From positions 1 to 32,652 of the forward strand of contig NZ_CAIP01000177.1 in the NCBI RefSeq assembly GCF_000297435.1: a stretch of DNA of 32,652 bases, written 5' to 3'. A program made the translations under genes and the position numbers. The notes under the pieces are model-generated. The model was not told the origin of the DNA. It searched no databases and was given only the letters and a program-made list of their open reading frames with translations. Origin of the DNA: Microcystis sp. T1-4. Its GTDB lineage: Bacteria; Cyanobacteriota; Cyanobacteriia; Cyanobacteriales; Microcystaceae. Positions 8,741-16,208 of the stretch are shown here, one piece after another; the stretch's first letter is position 1; every line of letters starts with the position of its first letter.

Positions 8741-8768
8741 TGATAACTGATAACTGATAACTGATTAA
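8741..8768. repeat. TGATAAC heptamer array over a stop codon
   Basis: Three TGATAAC heptamers plus a TGATTAA unit. The TTA at 8765-8767 is the stop codon of the Cdv3-like gene on the minus strand, exactly as the 2062-2096 array relates to nadK. A looser tract of AGTAAATAGTAAACAGTAA-like repeats precedes it at about 8658-8700. Confidence 0.8.
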
Positions 8769-9424
8769 GGACGTTCTCCGGGTAGATTGTTTGAGGATGT
8801 TGGTTTCGATCTTACCTGTTGACGACCGTTGCGGATAACCTGTAACATTTGCCCTAATTGTTGATCGAGATGTTCTAAAACTGCTTCGGCATAGTCGTCA
8901 GCGTCTTTTTGAATTTCATGACATTCAGCTTGGTTTTTTTGTCGTAACTGTTGCACTTCCTGCACGGCGCTGTGACGCATTTGTTCGATTTCATCGAGGG
9001 TTTGTTGTTGCAAGGATTCGCACTCCTGCTGAACCCGTTGACGAATTTGGGCCGCTTGCCGTTCTGCCTGTTGAATAATACCGGACTCATCGAGAATTTG
9101 GGCGGCTCTTTGTTGAGCGGAACGAAGGACTTGTTGAGCGTATTCCTCTGCTTTAGTGATAATTTCCTGTTCTTCCTGCAAAATTGCTAAAGCTTTCTGT
9201 ACTGCCGGTGGCACGGTTTCATAGATGATATCGATTTGTTCGGATATCTGTCCCTCATCGATCATTGTCCAACGGGTGAGGGGGATATGGAAACTATCAA
9301 AAATCATCTCTTGCAGACGCGCCAGATCCTGATAGATATCGAAATCGACGGGTGGACTGGGAACCCCACTATTAGAAGTGTTAGGTACTGCTTTTTTGCG
9401 ATCATTAGGTTCTCGGCGCGCCAT
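8765..9424 (-). CDS. DivIVA/Cdv3-like coiled-coil protein
   Basis: A 219-residue protein. The N-terminal ~30 residues are polar and probably disordered. A short conserved region follows (IYQDLARLQEMIFDSFHIPLTRWTMIDEGQISEQIDIIYETVP). This resembles the small-protein/DivIVA-like module in which a 'VPLT...VDE' segment precedes a helix. Residues about 75-195 form one long coiled coil rich in Gln, Glu and Ala (QQAERQAAQIRQRVQQECES). In cyanobacteria the DivIVA-like division protein Cdv3 has this build, so a role in septum placement is plausible. An ATPase b-subunit-like annotation is a common false call for such coils. coaD lies just upstream on the same strand. Confidence 0.62.
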   Translation of the reverse strand: MARREPNDRKKAVPNTSNSGVPSPPVDFDIYQDLARLQEMIFDSFHIPLTRWTMIDEGQISEQIDIIYETVPPAVQKALAILQEEQEIITKAEEYAQQVLRSAQQRAAQILDESGIIQQAERQAAQIRQRVQQECESLQQQTLDEIEQMRHSAVQEVQQLRQKNQAECHEIQKDADDYAEAVLEHLDQQLGQMLQVIRNGRQQVRSKPTSSNNLPGERP

Positions 9425-9460
9425 AGGTTCAGGTCGTCCTCATTACTGTATTCTAGTATG

Positions 9461-9934
9461 TTAACTGTAGTATGAGTAAATATCTCTAGAAACGTTTTCC
9501 GGGACTAGATGGCTGACGGAGCCACCGAATTGAGCGATTTCTTTAACCACGCTACTGCTTAAAAAACTATATTCTTTGGTGGTGGCTAAAAAAACCGTTT
9601 CGATCCCTTCCCAGAGGGTTTTATTGGTATGGGCCATTTGCAGTTCTTTTTCAAAGTCCGAGAGGACTCGCAACCCCCGCAAAAGTACCTTGGCTCCTTT
9701 CAATCTGGCATATTCAACCGTTAATCCTGAAAAACTGTCTATCTCAACGTTTTTCAGGTGTTTTGTGCAGTATCTGATCTGTTCTATGCGTTGTTCGACG
9801 GTAAACAGGGGGTTTTTATGGGGATTGCAGAGAACTGCCACGATTACTCGCTCGAATAGTGGCACACTGCGTTCGATAATATCTAAATGACCGAGTGTAA
9901 CTGGATCGAAGCTGCCGGGGTAGATGGCGATCAT
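9461..9934 (-). CDS. coaD: Pantetheine-phosphate adenylyltransferase
   Basis: This enzyme transfers AMP from ATP to 4'-phosphopantetheine, the penultimate step of coenzyme A synthesis. The 157-residue protein is full length and has the nucleotidyltransferase motif TLGH in YPGSFDPVTLGHLDIIERS, the RGLRVLSDFEKELQMAHTN substrate block, and an SFLSSSVVKEIAQFGG segment equivalent to the second ATP motif. Its ATG overlaps the DUF427 stop by four bases, which indicates translational coupling within a trxA-DUF427-coaD-cdv3-like minus-strand run. Confidence 0.95.
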   Translation of the reverse strand: MIAIYPGSFDPVTLGHLDIIERSVPLFERVIVAVLCNPHKNPLFTVEQRIEQIRYCTKHLKNVEIDSFSGLTVEYARLKGAKVLLRGLRVLSDFEKELQMAHTNKTLWEGIETVFLATTKEYSFLSSSVVKEIAQFGGSVSHLVPENVSRDIYSYYS

Positions 9935-10215
9935 TTCTCAACCTTCACACCTCGCCAAAAAGCGATATATCCTTTAATATTTTGGGCTTTTGGTTTAGGA
10001 TCGGGATAATACCAAGCGGCATCTTTATTATCCTGTCCATCTACCCTGAGAGTATAATAACTAGCCTCTCCTTTCCAAGAACAAATGGTATGGGTGTTAC
10101 TGGGTTGGAAATATTCAGCTTTGATGGTATCGGGGGGAAAATAGTAGTTTCCCTCGACAATTTCGCAGTTATCGCTTTCCGCTACCACTGCACCATTCCA
10201 AATCGCCTTTGCCAT
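9931..10215 (-). CDS. DUF427 domain protein
   Basis: A 94-residue protein that consists of one DUF427 domain: AIWNGAVVAESDNCEIVEGNYYFPPDTI, then the THTICSWKGEASYYTLRVDG core with Cys-Ser-Trp-Lys, and YPDPKPKAQNIKGYIAFW at the end. The fold is a small beta barrel; biochemical function is not established. The stop overlaps the coaD start by four bases. The first ATG at 10215 fits the family's start. Confidence 0.88.
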   Translation of the reverse strand: MAKAIWNGAVVAESDNCEIVEGNYYFPPDTIKAEYFQPSNTHTICSWKGEASYYTLRVDGQDNKDAAWYYPDPKPKAQNIKGYIAFWRGVKVEK

Positions 10216-10248
10216 GACACTAACTCCTAGTTCTGGTTCAAAATCATC

Positions 10249-10566
10249 TTACAACAGAGTTTGTAAATGTTGAACCAGTTGGTTAACCTGCACCACTCCC
10301 TCAATTCGATCGATCGGTTGACCATTTTTAAAGACTACTAAAGTCGGTAAAGCTTGAATACCGTACTTACTGGCTAAATTGGGATATTTGTCTGTATCAA
10401 TTTTGACAATTTGTAGGCGATTTTTGAAATACATTCCCGTTTGTTCTAGAATCGGAGCCATCATTTGACAAGGACCGCACCAAGTGGCATAGAAATCCAC
10501 TAACACGGGAAGATTAGTGGATTGCAACAGTTCCTGAAAACTGGAAAACTCTTTTTTGACTGCCAT
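10249..10566 (-). CDS. trxA: Thioredoxin
   Basis: A 105-residue thioredoxin with the redox motif WCGPC (Trp29, Cys30, Cys33) in DFYATWCGPCQMMAP, the buried aspartate in LVDFYA and the cis-proline segment IQALPTLVVFKNGQ. It reduces protein disulfides, in cyanobacteria including light-regulated enzymes (family knowledge). The length matches a soluble m/y-type thioredoxin; the exact subtype was not determined. It is the first gene of the minus-strand run; upstream is a terminal-inverted-repeat element. Confidence 0.95.
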   Translation of the reverse strand: MAVKKEFSSFQELLQSTNLPVLVDFYATWCGPCQMMAPILEQTGMYFKNRLQIVKIDTDKYPNLASKYGIQALPTLVVFKNGQPIDRIEGVVQVNQLVQHLQTLL

Positions 10567-10620
10567 AAATTGTCACCTCGCCGGAAAAATAGTCTTTTTC
10601 CTACTATAGCTTTTCTACTG

Positions 10621-10831
10621 AAGGGGTGACAACGAGGTTGAAGTCTAGGCTGGGTGTGGGGTGTGGGGTGTGGGGTGTGGGGAAAATCTCCTCGCTGTCA
10701 GCCGTCAAATTCATTAACTTACTTAAGCTTAAACCTGATTCTCTCGTCCTCATTTCGGGGAAAGTCTCAAGGTTTTTCCCTACACCTTACCCCCACACCC
10801 TGTTTCACTTTCAATCTGCTTGTCACCCCTT
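10621..10831. mobile_element. MITE-like element with ~40-bp imperfect terminal inverted repeats
   Basis: The left end (AAGGGGTGACAA at 10621-10632, GGGTGTGGGG near 10652) matches the reverse complement of the right end (TTGTCACCCCTT at 10820-10831, with CCCCACACCC before it). The arms are about 40 bases and identical in two blocks of 12 and 10 bases. Four TGTGGGG heptamers occupy 10655-10682. It has no gene of its own; ORFs crossing it are chance. No target duplication was found. It fills most of the 364-base trxA-map gap. Confidence 0.6.
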
Positions 10832-10930
10832 GAGACTTTTCTTTTTCTAGATGTTCCTTGATTTCTCCAGAGTGGTCATCGATCGCCGGGAAAATGCTAA
10901 GTTAGGTAAAGACTCGACAGCCAAATCTCC

Positions 10931-11776
10931 ATGAACATCCTAACCAAGCTGCTTTTTCCCGAAACTAAAACCCCAGAGCAAGTAGGTTCACCGCGAGTAC
11001 AGAAAAGCCGCCGGGGAATCGAAACCAAATCCGCCGCAGAAATCGTTATTATGCGACAAGCGGGTAAAATTGCCGCCACAGTCCTCAAGGAAATTGCCGA
11101 GATCGCTCAACCCGGGATGACGACGGCGGATCTGGATGCCTATGCGGAAAAACGTATCCGCGCAATGGGTGCTACTCCCAGTTTTAAAGGTTATTATGGC
11201 TTTCCTGCCTCGATTTGTGCCTCCGTTGATAACGAAGTCGTTCACGGTATCCCTAGCCCGAAAAAACGCCTCAAAGCCGGTTCTGTGTTAAAGGTAGATA
11301 CGGGGGCCTACTACCAAGGTTATCATGGGGATTCCTGTATCACGATCGCGATCGGTTCCGTCTCTCCCAAAACCGAAAAATTAATCCGTGTGGCGGAAGA
11401 AGCTTTATATAAAGGCATAAATCAGGTAAAAGCTGGCAATTATCTGCTCGATATCGCAGGAGCGATCGAAGATCACGTTCAAGCTAACGGTTTTCAAGTG
11501 GTAGAAGATTTTACCGGTCATGGAGTTGGCAGAAATCTCCACGAAGAACCCTCGGTATTTAATTTTCGCACTAATCAGTTACCCAATGTCAAACTCCGCG
11601 CCGGGATGACTCTAGCAATTGAACCAATTGTCAACGCGGGATCTAAACATACCAGAACTTTGCGCGATCGTTGGACGGTGGTGACCATGGATAATGCTCT
11701 CTCCGCTCAGTTTGAGCATACTGTCCTAGTAACCGCCACGGGTTACGAAATCTTAACTGATCGTAATAACCTATAA
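10931..11776 (+). CDS. map: Type I methionine aminopeptidase
   Basis: This enzyme removes the initiator methionine from new proteins. The 281-residue protein has the pita-bread metallopeptidase core. Metal ligands are visible in KVDTGAYYQGYHGDSC (two Asp), DFTGHGVGRNLHEEP (His), LAIEPIV (Glu) and SAQFEHTVLVT (Glu). About 27 extra N-terminal residues (LLFPETKTPEQVGSPRVQ) precede the core, longer than the Escherichia coli enzyme. The ATG at 10931 is the first start after the repeat element. It begins the plus-strand run. Confidence 0.95.
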   Translation: MNILTKLLFPETKTPEQVGSPRVQKSRRGIETKSAAEIVIMRQAGKIAATVLKEIAEIAQPGMTTADLDAYAEKRIRAMGATPSFKGYYGFPASICASVDNEVVHGIPSPKKRLKAGSVLKVDTGAYYQGYHGDSCITIAIGSVSPKTEKLIRVAEEALYKGINQVKAGNYLLDIAGAIEDHVQANGFQVVEDFTGHGVGRNLHEEPSVFNFRTNQLPNVKLRAGMTLAIEPIVNAGSKHTRTLRDRWTVVTMDNALSAQFEHTVLVTATGYEILTDRNNL

Positions 11777-11879
11777 AATTGTCTATCTCGGCTTATTATC
11801 CTTAGATAATGGCAAAATAAAAGATTTTTTGCTCCGGAATCTTAATTGGAAGTTTATTTAGCGGCAGGATTTAGTCAAA

Positions 11880-12281
11880 ATGTTTAAAAATATTGTTGTT
11901 GCCTTAGATTGTGGGGAATTATCGGATCGAGTCCTCCATGCCTTGAATTCCCTTTCTCTAACGGCAAATTCTCGCGTCATCCTCACCCATATCCTCGGCA
12001 AAGAGGGAGATGAATCGGCAGTGGATCGCCCTCACCCCTCCCGTGAGATCATTGAAGATCAATTGCGCTGCTATCAATCCCAGATTGCTGTCCCCAGTGA
12101 AATCGAGGTCATCTTCGGCGATCCTGCGGAGGAAATTATTCGTTTAGCTAATATCTATCATGCTGATCTGATCGTGATCGGCAGCCGGGGATTAACGGGA
12201 GTTCAACGGGTGATCGAAGATTCTGTTAGTAGTCTCGTGGTGGCAGAAGCTACCTGTTCAGTATTGGTGGTGAAAGCATAG
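11880..12281 (+). CDS. Universal stress protein (UspA family)
   Basis: A 133-residue single UspA domain: MFKNIVVALDCGELSDRVL at the start, DLIVIGSRGLTGVQRVIEDSVSSLVVAEATCSVLVVK at the end. The ATP-binding signature G-2X-G-9X-G(S/T) is only partly kept: GSRG is present, but the second half reads EDSVSSL with Asp-Ser in place of Gly-Ser, so it may be a non-ATP-binding type. An AGGA motif 11 bases upstream could be its ribosome site. The role is a small cytosolic stress-linked regulator; no partner is evident. Confidence 0.88.
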   Translation: MFKNIVVALDCGELSDRVLHALNSLSLTANSRVILTHILGKEGDESAVDRPHPSREIIEDQLRCYQSQIAVPSEIEVIFGDPAEEIIRLANIYHADLIVIGSRGLTGVQRVIEDSVSSLVVAEATCSVLVVKA

Positions 12282-12725
12282 CAGCCAGCATTCAGCGTCG
12301 AGACTCCCAGACTGGTGAGACAGCTATCAGGGATCGGATTTGAGCAGCACTGCTGACTAAAATTTGCAAATCTTATTTTTCCCCAATGTTTTCCCCCATA
12401 CATTCCCCGGTATTTCCCCACTCACTCCCAAGTTTTCCACAGTTTACCCAGACTTTTCCACAGGCAACAGCGATAGAATCGGCACTTGCTTCCAGAAAAA
12501 ATTAATCTTGATTGTCAAAATCCCCATCGATAGATACTGAGTTACTGTTAAGTTAAGTAAATAAAATCTAGCTCTAACCCTTATTCCCTCGTAAATATTA
12601 AGTTTTTCTAAAGCATTCCTTTACATCTGGTAATATTGCAACTCCCTCCAACTTGGCTCACAATAGTCCTTACTGTCCACTACAGGAGTCAGGGATTTCC
12701 CCACTTCCGATCAGAGGTAAACGAT
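12282..12725. other. Intergenic region between usp and DUF2811
   Basis: A 444-base gap without a credible gene. The left part (12282-12376) is featureless apart from a short CAGCACTGCTG dyad. The middle holds the 9-mer array described separately. The right part (12480-12720) is AT-rich, with runs such as TTAAGTTAAGTAAATAAAAT near 12549. An AGAGGTAA sequence precedes the DUF2811 ATG as a ribosome site. Confidence 0.6.
12377..12462 (+). promoter_or_regulatory. Helically spaced array of DnaA-box-like 9-mers
   Basis: Eight same-direction 9-mers resembling TTTTCCMCA begin near 12377, 12389, 12401, 12412, 12422, 12433, 12442 and 12454. The intervals are 12, 12, 11, 10, 11, 9 and 12 bases. Two (12433-12441 and 12454-12462) are exactly TTTTCCACA, the DnaA box form known from cyanobacteria. 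The others are degenerate, mostly TTTCCCC types. The array is followed by AT-rich DNA. The regular spacing is seen in the sequence; DnaA binding and a replication role are inference. A generic iteron or operator array is the alternative. Confidence 0.5.
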
Positions 12726-12950
12726 ATGAATACATCAGTCAGTATCTTGGCAGAAATCCCCGAAATCCTCCATCAATCCCTACAACAATACCTAGAAGCT
12801 CACCCCGGTTGGGATCAAGATGGTGTGTTTACGGCGGCCTTGTCATTTTTTCTACTTAATTGTCAATCCCCCGAAAGGATGAATTTTGAGGAGCAAAATA
12901 GCTGTGCCAAGGTTTATCTAGAAACTTTGTTCCAGCGCTCGGAGTGCTAA
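12726..12950 (+). CDS. DUF2811 domain protein
   Basis: A 74-residue protein typical of the cyanobacterial DUF2811 family: NTSVSILAEIPEILHQSLQQY, HPGWDQDGVFTAALSFFLLN, and a C-terminal SCAKVYLETLFQ. It is probably soluble and helical; function is unknown. The ATG at 12726 has AGAGGTAA seven bases upstream. The open frame runs further up to a TTG at 12636, but that extension lacks family similarity. pth follows 49 bases downstream, suggesting a joint transcript. Confidence 0.85.
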   Translation: MNTSVSILAEIPEILHQSLQQYLEAHPGWDQDGVFTAALSFFLLNCQSPERMNFEEQNSCAKVYLETLFQRSEC

Positions 12951-12967
12951 TTCGGTGATAATAAGAG

Positions 12968-12990
12968 TCGGGTCCTGGTTAAAAACCCGA
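12968..12990 (+). other. Hairpin in the pth leader
   Basis: TCGGGT (12968-12973) pairs with ACCCGA (12985-12990) around an 11-base loop, followed by TTTCTCCC and then the pth ATG at 13000. It could be a weak terminator or attenuating structure between DUF2811 and pth. The stem is only six pairs. Confidence 0.35.
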
Positions 12991-12999
12991 TTTCTCCCT

Positions 13000-13626
13000 A
13001 TGAATTCCGATAAAACCCCTAATTTAATCATTCCTCGGCTAATTATCGGTTTGGGTAATCCCGAACCCAAATATGATCGCACCCGTCATAATATCGGTTT
13101 TGAAGCTGTGGACGCATTAGCGCGGGATTGGCGGCTATCTTGGCAGGAAAATAAGCGATTTCAAGGTTTTATCGCCGAAGGTGACGGTCCTCCCTGGGGC
13201 AAAATTCGTCTCTTGAAACCCCAAACCTATATGAATCGCTCCGGGCAATCGGTGCGAGCGGTGCTGGACTGGTATAAACTAGCTCCAGAGTCGATTTTAG
13301 TCATTTACGATGATATGGATCTGCCCCTGGGCCGGTTGAGAATCCGTCTATCGGGATCGGCTGGCGGACACAACGGGATTAAATCGATGATTGCCCACGT
13401 TGGCACGGAAAACTTCGCTCGTTTACGCATAGGAATCGGTAAATCAACCGAAAAAGCGACAATTTCCCACGTTTTAGGCCGATTCACCCCCCAAGAAAAC
13501 GAAGTCATCTTGAAAGTGTTAGACTTGTCCAGAAAAGCGATCGAACTTGGTCTCAAACAAGGGTTACAAAAGGCAATGAGTCTCTACAATAATCAAAGTG
13601 TAGAGATTGGTTCTAATCTATGCTGA
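13000..13626 (+). CDS. pth: Peptidyl-tRNA hydrolase
   Basis: This enzyme frees tRNA from prematurely released peptidyl-tRNA. The protein is 208 residues from the ATG. It shows IIGLGNPEPKYDRTRHNIGFEAVD (with the catalytic His of TRHN), KPQTYMNRSG with the substrate-binding Asn, IYDDMDLPLGRLRIR with the active-site Asp, and SAGGHNGIKSMIAHVGT. A GTG at 12955 would add 15 residues encoded by the hairpin sequence, which is not family-like, so the ATG at 13000 is chosen. Confidence 0.94.
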   Translation: MNSDKTPNLIIPRLIIGLGNPEPKYDRTRHNIGFEAVDALARDWRLSWQENKRFQGFIAEGDGPPWGKIRLLKPQTYMNRSGQSVRAVLDWYKLAPESILVIYDDMDLPLGRLRIRLSGSAGGHNGIKSMIAHVGTENFARLRIGIGKSTEKATISHVLGRFTPQENEVILKVLDLSRKAIELGLKQGLQKAMSLYNNQSVEIGSNLC

Positions 13627-13760
13627 TAGCAAATAAGCCCGATTTTAGTAATGGTTATAATCGCCATTTTTGTCTATACTCTTACAGAACCCTTGCTTAA
13701 ATTTTGATCGTCCTTTGCTAGATTAGGTCAATCTTTATCCTCGATGTTAGCAGTTTAATT

Positions 13761-16088
13761 ATGATTAATCGCCAAAGTTTGCTGAGATGCGCCCACAAGT
13801 TTAATCTCATTTTATTGATAATCGCTACAGTTTTTTGTCTTTGGAGTAATCCCGTTTTTGCCCATCGTCCCCATGATGTAATTAGTCAAGTGGAAGTTTC
13901 TCCCGATTTCCAGACAGATAATACAGTATATATCTTGGTGCGAAATAACTTTTATAAATCTAGCGATGGAGGCAGCAACTGGACAAGATTAATTCAAGGT
14001 TTAGATTATACGGGGGAATTAAGTTCCCTGTCCCTATCTCCCCTCAATAAAAATATTCTCTATTTAGCTTCAAGATCCAATGGTATTTATAAAAGTGAAG
14101 ATGCGGGGGAATCTTGGCAGAAAGTTAATCAGGGTTTAGAAACTAACTTGATTAGCTTCGTAGAAATTGCCCCTTCCGATCCCAATATAGCAGCAGCAGT
14201 GGGATTAGAAAAAGGGGTTTATTTAACCGCAGATGGTGGTAAAAATTGGTCAAATATTTTCCCCACCAATGCACTGATAACATCTCTAGCTATTACCCCC
14301 AACAATCCAGGGCGAATTTTTTTCGGGGATGAAAAAGGGAAATTATACACTTCCTCTGATGGGGGGAAAACTTGGCAGAATCTCCCCTTACCTACCAATG
14401 TGGGGGCAGTAGATACAATTGCTTTTTCTCCTAATCTAGACAGGGATAAAACCTTTTTTGTCGGTACAAAAGAAGCAGGTATTTTTAAAACCGTTGATGA
14501 TGGTAAAACCTTCCAAGCCGTCAACGAAGGAATTAAAGATAAAATCATCGAAGACATCGTTATTTCTCCTGACTATGCCCAAAACTCCACCCTTTATGCC
14601 ATCACTTGGTATGACGGAATGTATGTTTCTCAGGATGGGGGCAAAAGTTGGACAAAAACGAGCGAGGGTTTAACCAAAGATAAACAGGCTGATGATTATA
14701 AAGTTCCCCATTTTATGGATTTAAAAGTCGTTCAAGATACGATGTTTTTAGGGGGATTTAATGGCTTATTTAAAAACACTGATAGCGGCAAAAAATGGCA
14801 GGAAATAGAAACTTTAGCTCGGGGAACAGTTATCGACATGGCGGTTTCTCCTAATTATGCCCAAGATGCCACTGTCGTCATTGCTAATTATGTAGGCAAT
14901 ATCTTTATCAGTCGCGATAAAGGGGAAACTTGGACACCAATTAATCGCGGTTTAGAGGTTTATCGATTTGGTAAAGATACGGAGGAGTCAGGACAAGATC
15001 CCCGGCGTTTCTTTGACATTGCCTTTTCTCCTAACTATGGACAAGATAGAACTATTTTTGCTGGTTTTTTACGCAATAGATTTGCCAAATCCGATAACGG
15101 TGGTGATTTCTGGAAAATTATCGAAATTGATCAGAGAGTCCGCGGTCCAAGAATAGTTCCTTCTCCAGATTTTGCTAACGATAAAACTCTTTTTCTCACC
15201 AATCAGCAGGGGAGAATATTTCGTTCTACCGATGGAGGAAATACGGTTAAAAATATCAGTGAAGTGGGCAAAATTTCTGGTAATTATGCTCCTGCCATGG
15301 TAGCATCCCCTGATTTTGCTAAGGATAAAACTTTGTTTGTCACGGGAAAAGAGGGTATTTATCAAAGTGTTGATGGTGGACTAACTTGGAATAATGTCAG
15401 CCAAGGCCCCCCCCTATCAAAAACCGCTAATGTGCAGTTGGCAATCTCTCCCAATTATCCCAGTGATCGAACTATTTTTGCTGGGACAATTTCCGGTTTG
15501 TTTGTCACCAAAGATGGTGCTAAAAGTTGGACAAAATTAGAGAAACCGGGGTTTAATCCGCAAGCATCGGTAGAAACCATTGCTATCTCTCCTGATTATG
15601 CTAATGATCGCACGGTAATAGTTAGTTTACAGGGAGATGGTTTGTTTAAATCTACTGATGGCGGGGAAACTTTTAAATCAATTGGTGATCCTAAAATACC
15701 CCTAGTGAAAATTCATAGTATCCCTTCCTCTGGGATCTCGGTCCAGTTTTCTCCTAATTACGCTCAAGATCAAACTTTATTCGGTTTTGGTGGCGCTCAA
15801 ACTACAGTTTTTCGTTCCACCGATGGGGGGGAAACTTGGACAAGTGTAACTATTCCTCCTCACGCGGAAGAAGATACACCCCGCTATAAAATCGGTGAGT
15901 TTTTCTCTGGTCCCCTCGGCACAATCTGGCGCTTAGTTATACCGATTCTCCTCGCAATCGCCGCTTATTTTCTGGTGGGTTTCCTACAACTGGAGAAAGT
16001 TATTAATCTTCCTAAATCCTTCTTCCGCATGGCAGCAGCATTTATGATTTTTCTCTTTGTTTTCTTCGCTATCATTAGCCAAGTTTAG
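13761..16088 (+). CDS. Secreted or membrane-anchored Asp-box (BNR/Ycf48/sortilin-like) propeller protein
   Basis: A 775-residue protein. The N-terminal signal peptide has a hydrophobic core FNLILLIIATVFCLW and an Ala-rich cleavage site (VFAHRP). About 14 Asp-box motifs follow, consensus S-x-D-G-G-x-T-W (for example SSDGGSNW, TADGGKNW, STDGGETW). They are spaced at roughly 45-60 residues and often paired with a second motif of the form ISPNYAQDRT. This is a seven- to ten-bladed beta-propeller or two propellers, as in Ycf48 and sortilin/Vps10 domains. Two C-terminal membrane helices (WRLVIPILLAIAAYFLVGF and MAAAFMIFLFVFFAI) would hold the propeller on the periplasmic or lumenal side. True Ycf48 is about half this size and lacks the helices, so the function remains open. 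Confidence 0.8.
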   Translation: MINRQSLLRCAHKFNLILLIIATVFCLWSNPVFAHRPHDVISQVEVSPDFQTDNTVYILVRNNFYKSSDGGSNWTRLIQGLDYTGELSSLSLSPLNKNILYLASRSNGIYKSEDAGESWQKVNQGLETNLISFVEIAPSDPNIAAAVGLEKGVYLTADGGKNWSNIFPTNALITSLAITPNNPGRIFFGDEKGKLYTSSDGGKTWQNLPLPTNVGAVDTIAFSPNLDRDKTFFVGTKEAGIFKTVDDGKTFQAVNEGIKDKIIEDIVISPDYAQNSTLYAITWYDGMYVSQDGGKSWTKTSEGLTKDKQADDYKVPHFMDLKVVQDTMFLGGFNGLFKNTDSGKKWQEIETLARGTVIDMAVSPNYAQDATVVIANYVGNIFISRDKGETWTPINRGLEVYRFGKDTEESGQDPRRFFDIAFSPNYGQDRTIFAGFLRNRFAKSDNGGDFWKIIEIDQRVRGPRIVPSPDFANDKTLFLTNQQGRIFRSTDGGNTVKNISEVGKISGNYAPAMVASPDFAKDKTLFVTGKEGIYQSVDGGLTWNNVSQGPPLSKTANVQLAISPNYPSDRTIFAGTISGLFVTKDGAKSWTKLEKPGFNPQASVETIAISPDYANDRTVIVSLQGDGLFKSTDGGETFKSIGDPKIPLVKIHSIPSSGISVQFSPNYAQDQTLFGFGGAQTTVFRSTDGGETWTSVTIPPHAEEDTPRYKIGEFFSGPLGTIWRLVIPILLAIAAYFLVGFLQLEKVINLPKSFFRMAAAFMIFLFVFFAIISQV

Positions 16089-16106
16089 GAGAAATTTTGA
16101 CCGGTG

Positions 16107-16164
16107 GGGCTTGACAAATCCCGCCGCTTGCCATATACTTATATGTATAATGGGAATCCGTGCC
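16107..16164 (+). repeat. 58-bp promoter-bearing inverted repeat, copy 1 (downstream of fumC)
   Basis: Reads GGGCTTGACAAA at its left end and TATAATGGGAATCCGTGCC at its right end, identical to copy 2 (17682-17739) in inverse orientation over 12 and 19 bases. It contains TTGACA (16111-16116) and TATACT (16134-16139) with 17-base spacing, pointing into the 3' end of fumC. The pair brackets fumC. Confidence 0.7.
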
Positions 16165-16208
16165 TGCCTGCGACCTCTGATTTTTGCGGCAGTTATCCCC
16201 TCAGAGAA

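Noticed and set aside
10626..10850. Plus-strand ORF of 74 codons
   Set aside because: Covers the inverted-repeat element; low-complexity product from heptamers.
12955..12999. GTG-initiated extension of peptidyl-tRNA hydrolase
   Set aside because: Encoded by a hairpin sequence and absent from the family; the ATG at 13000 is better.
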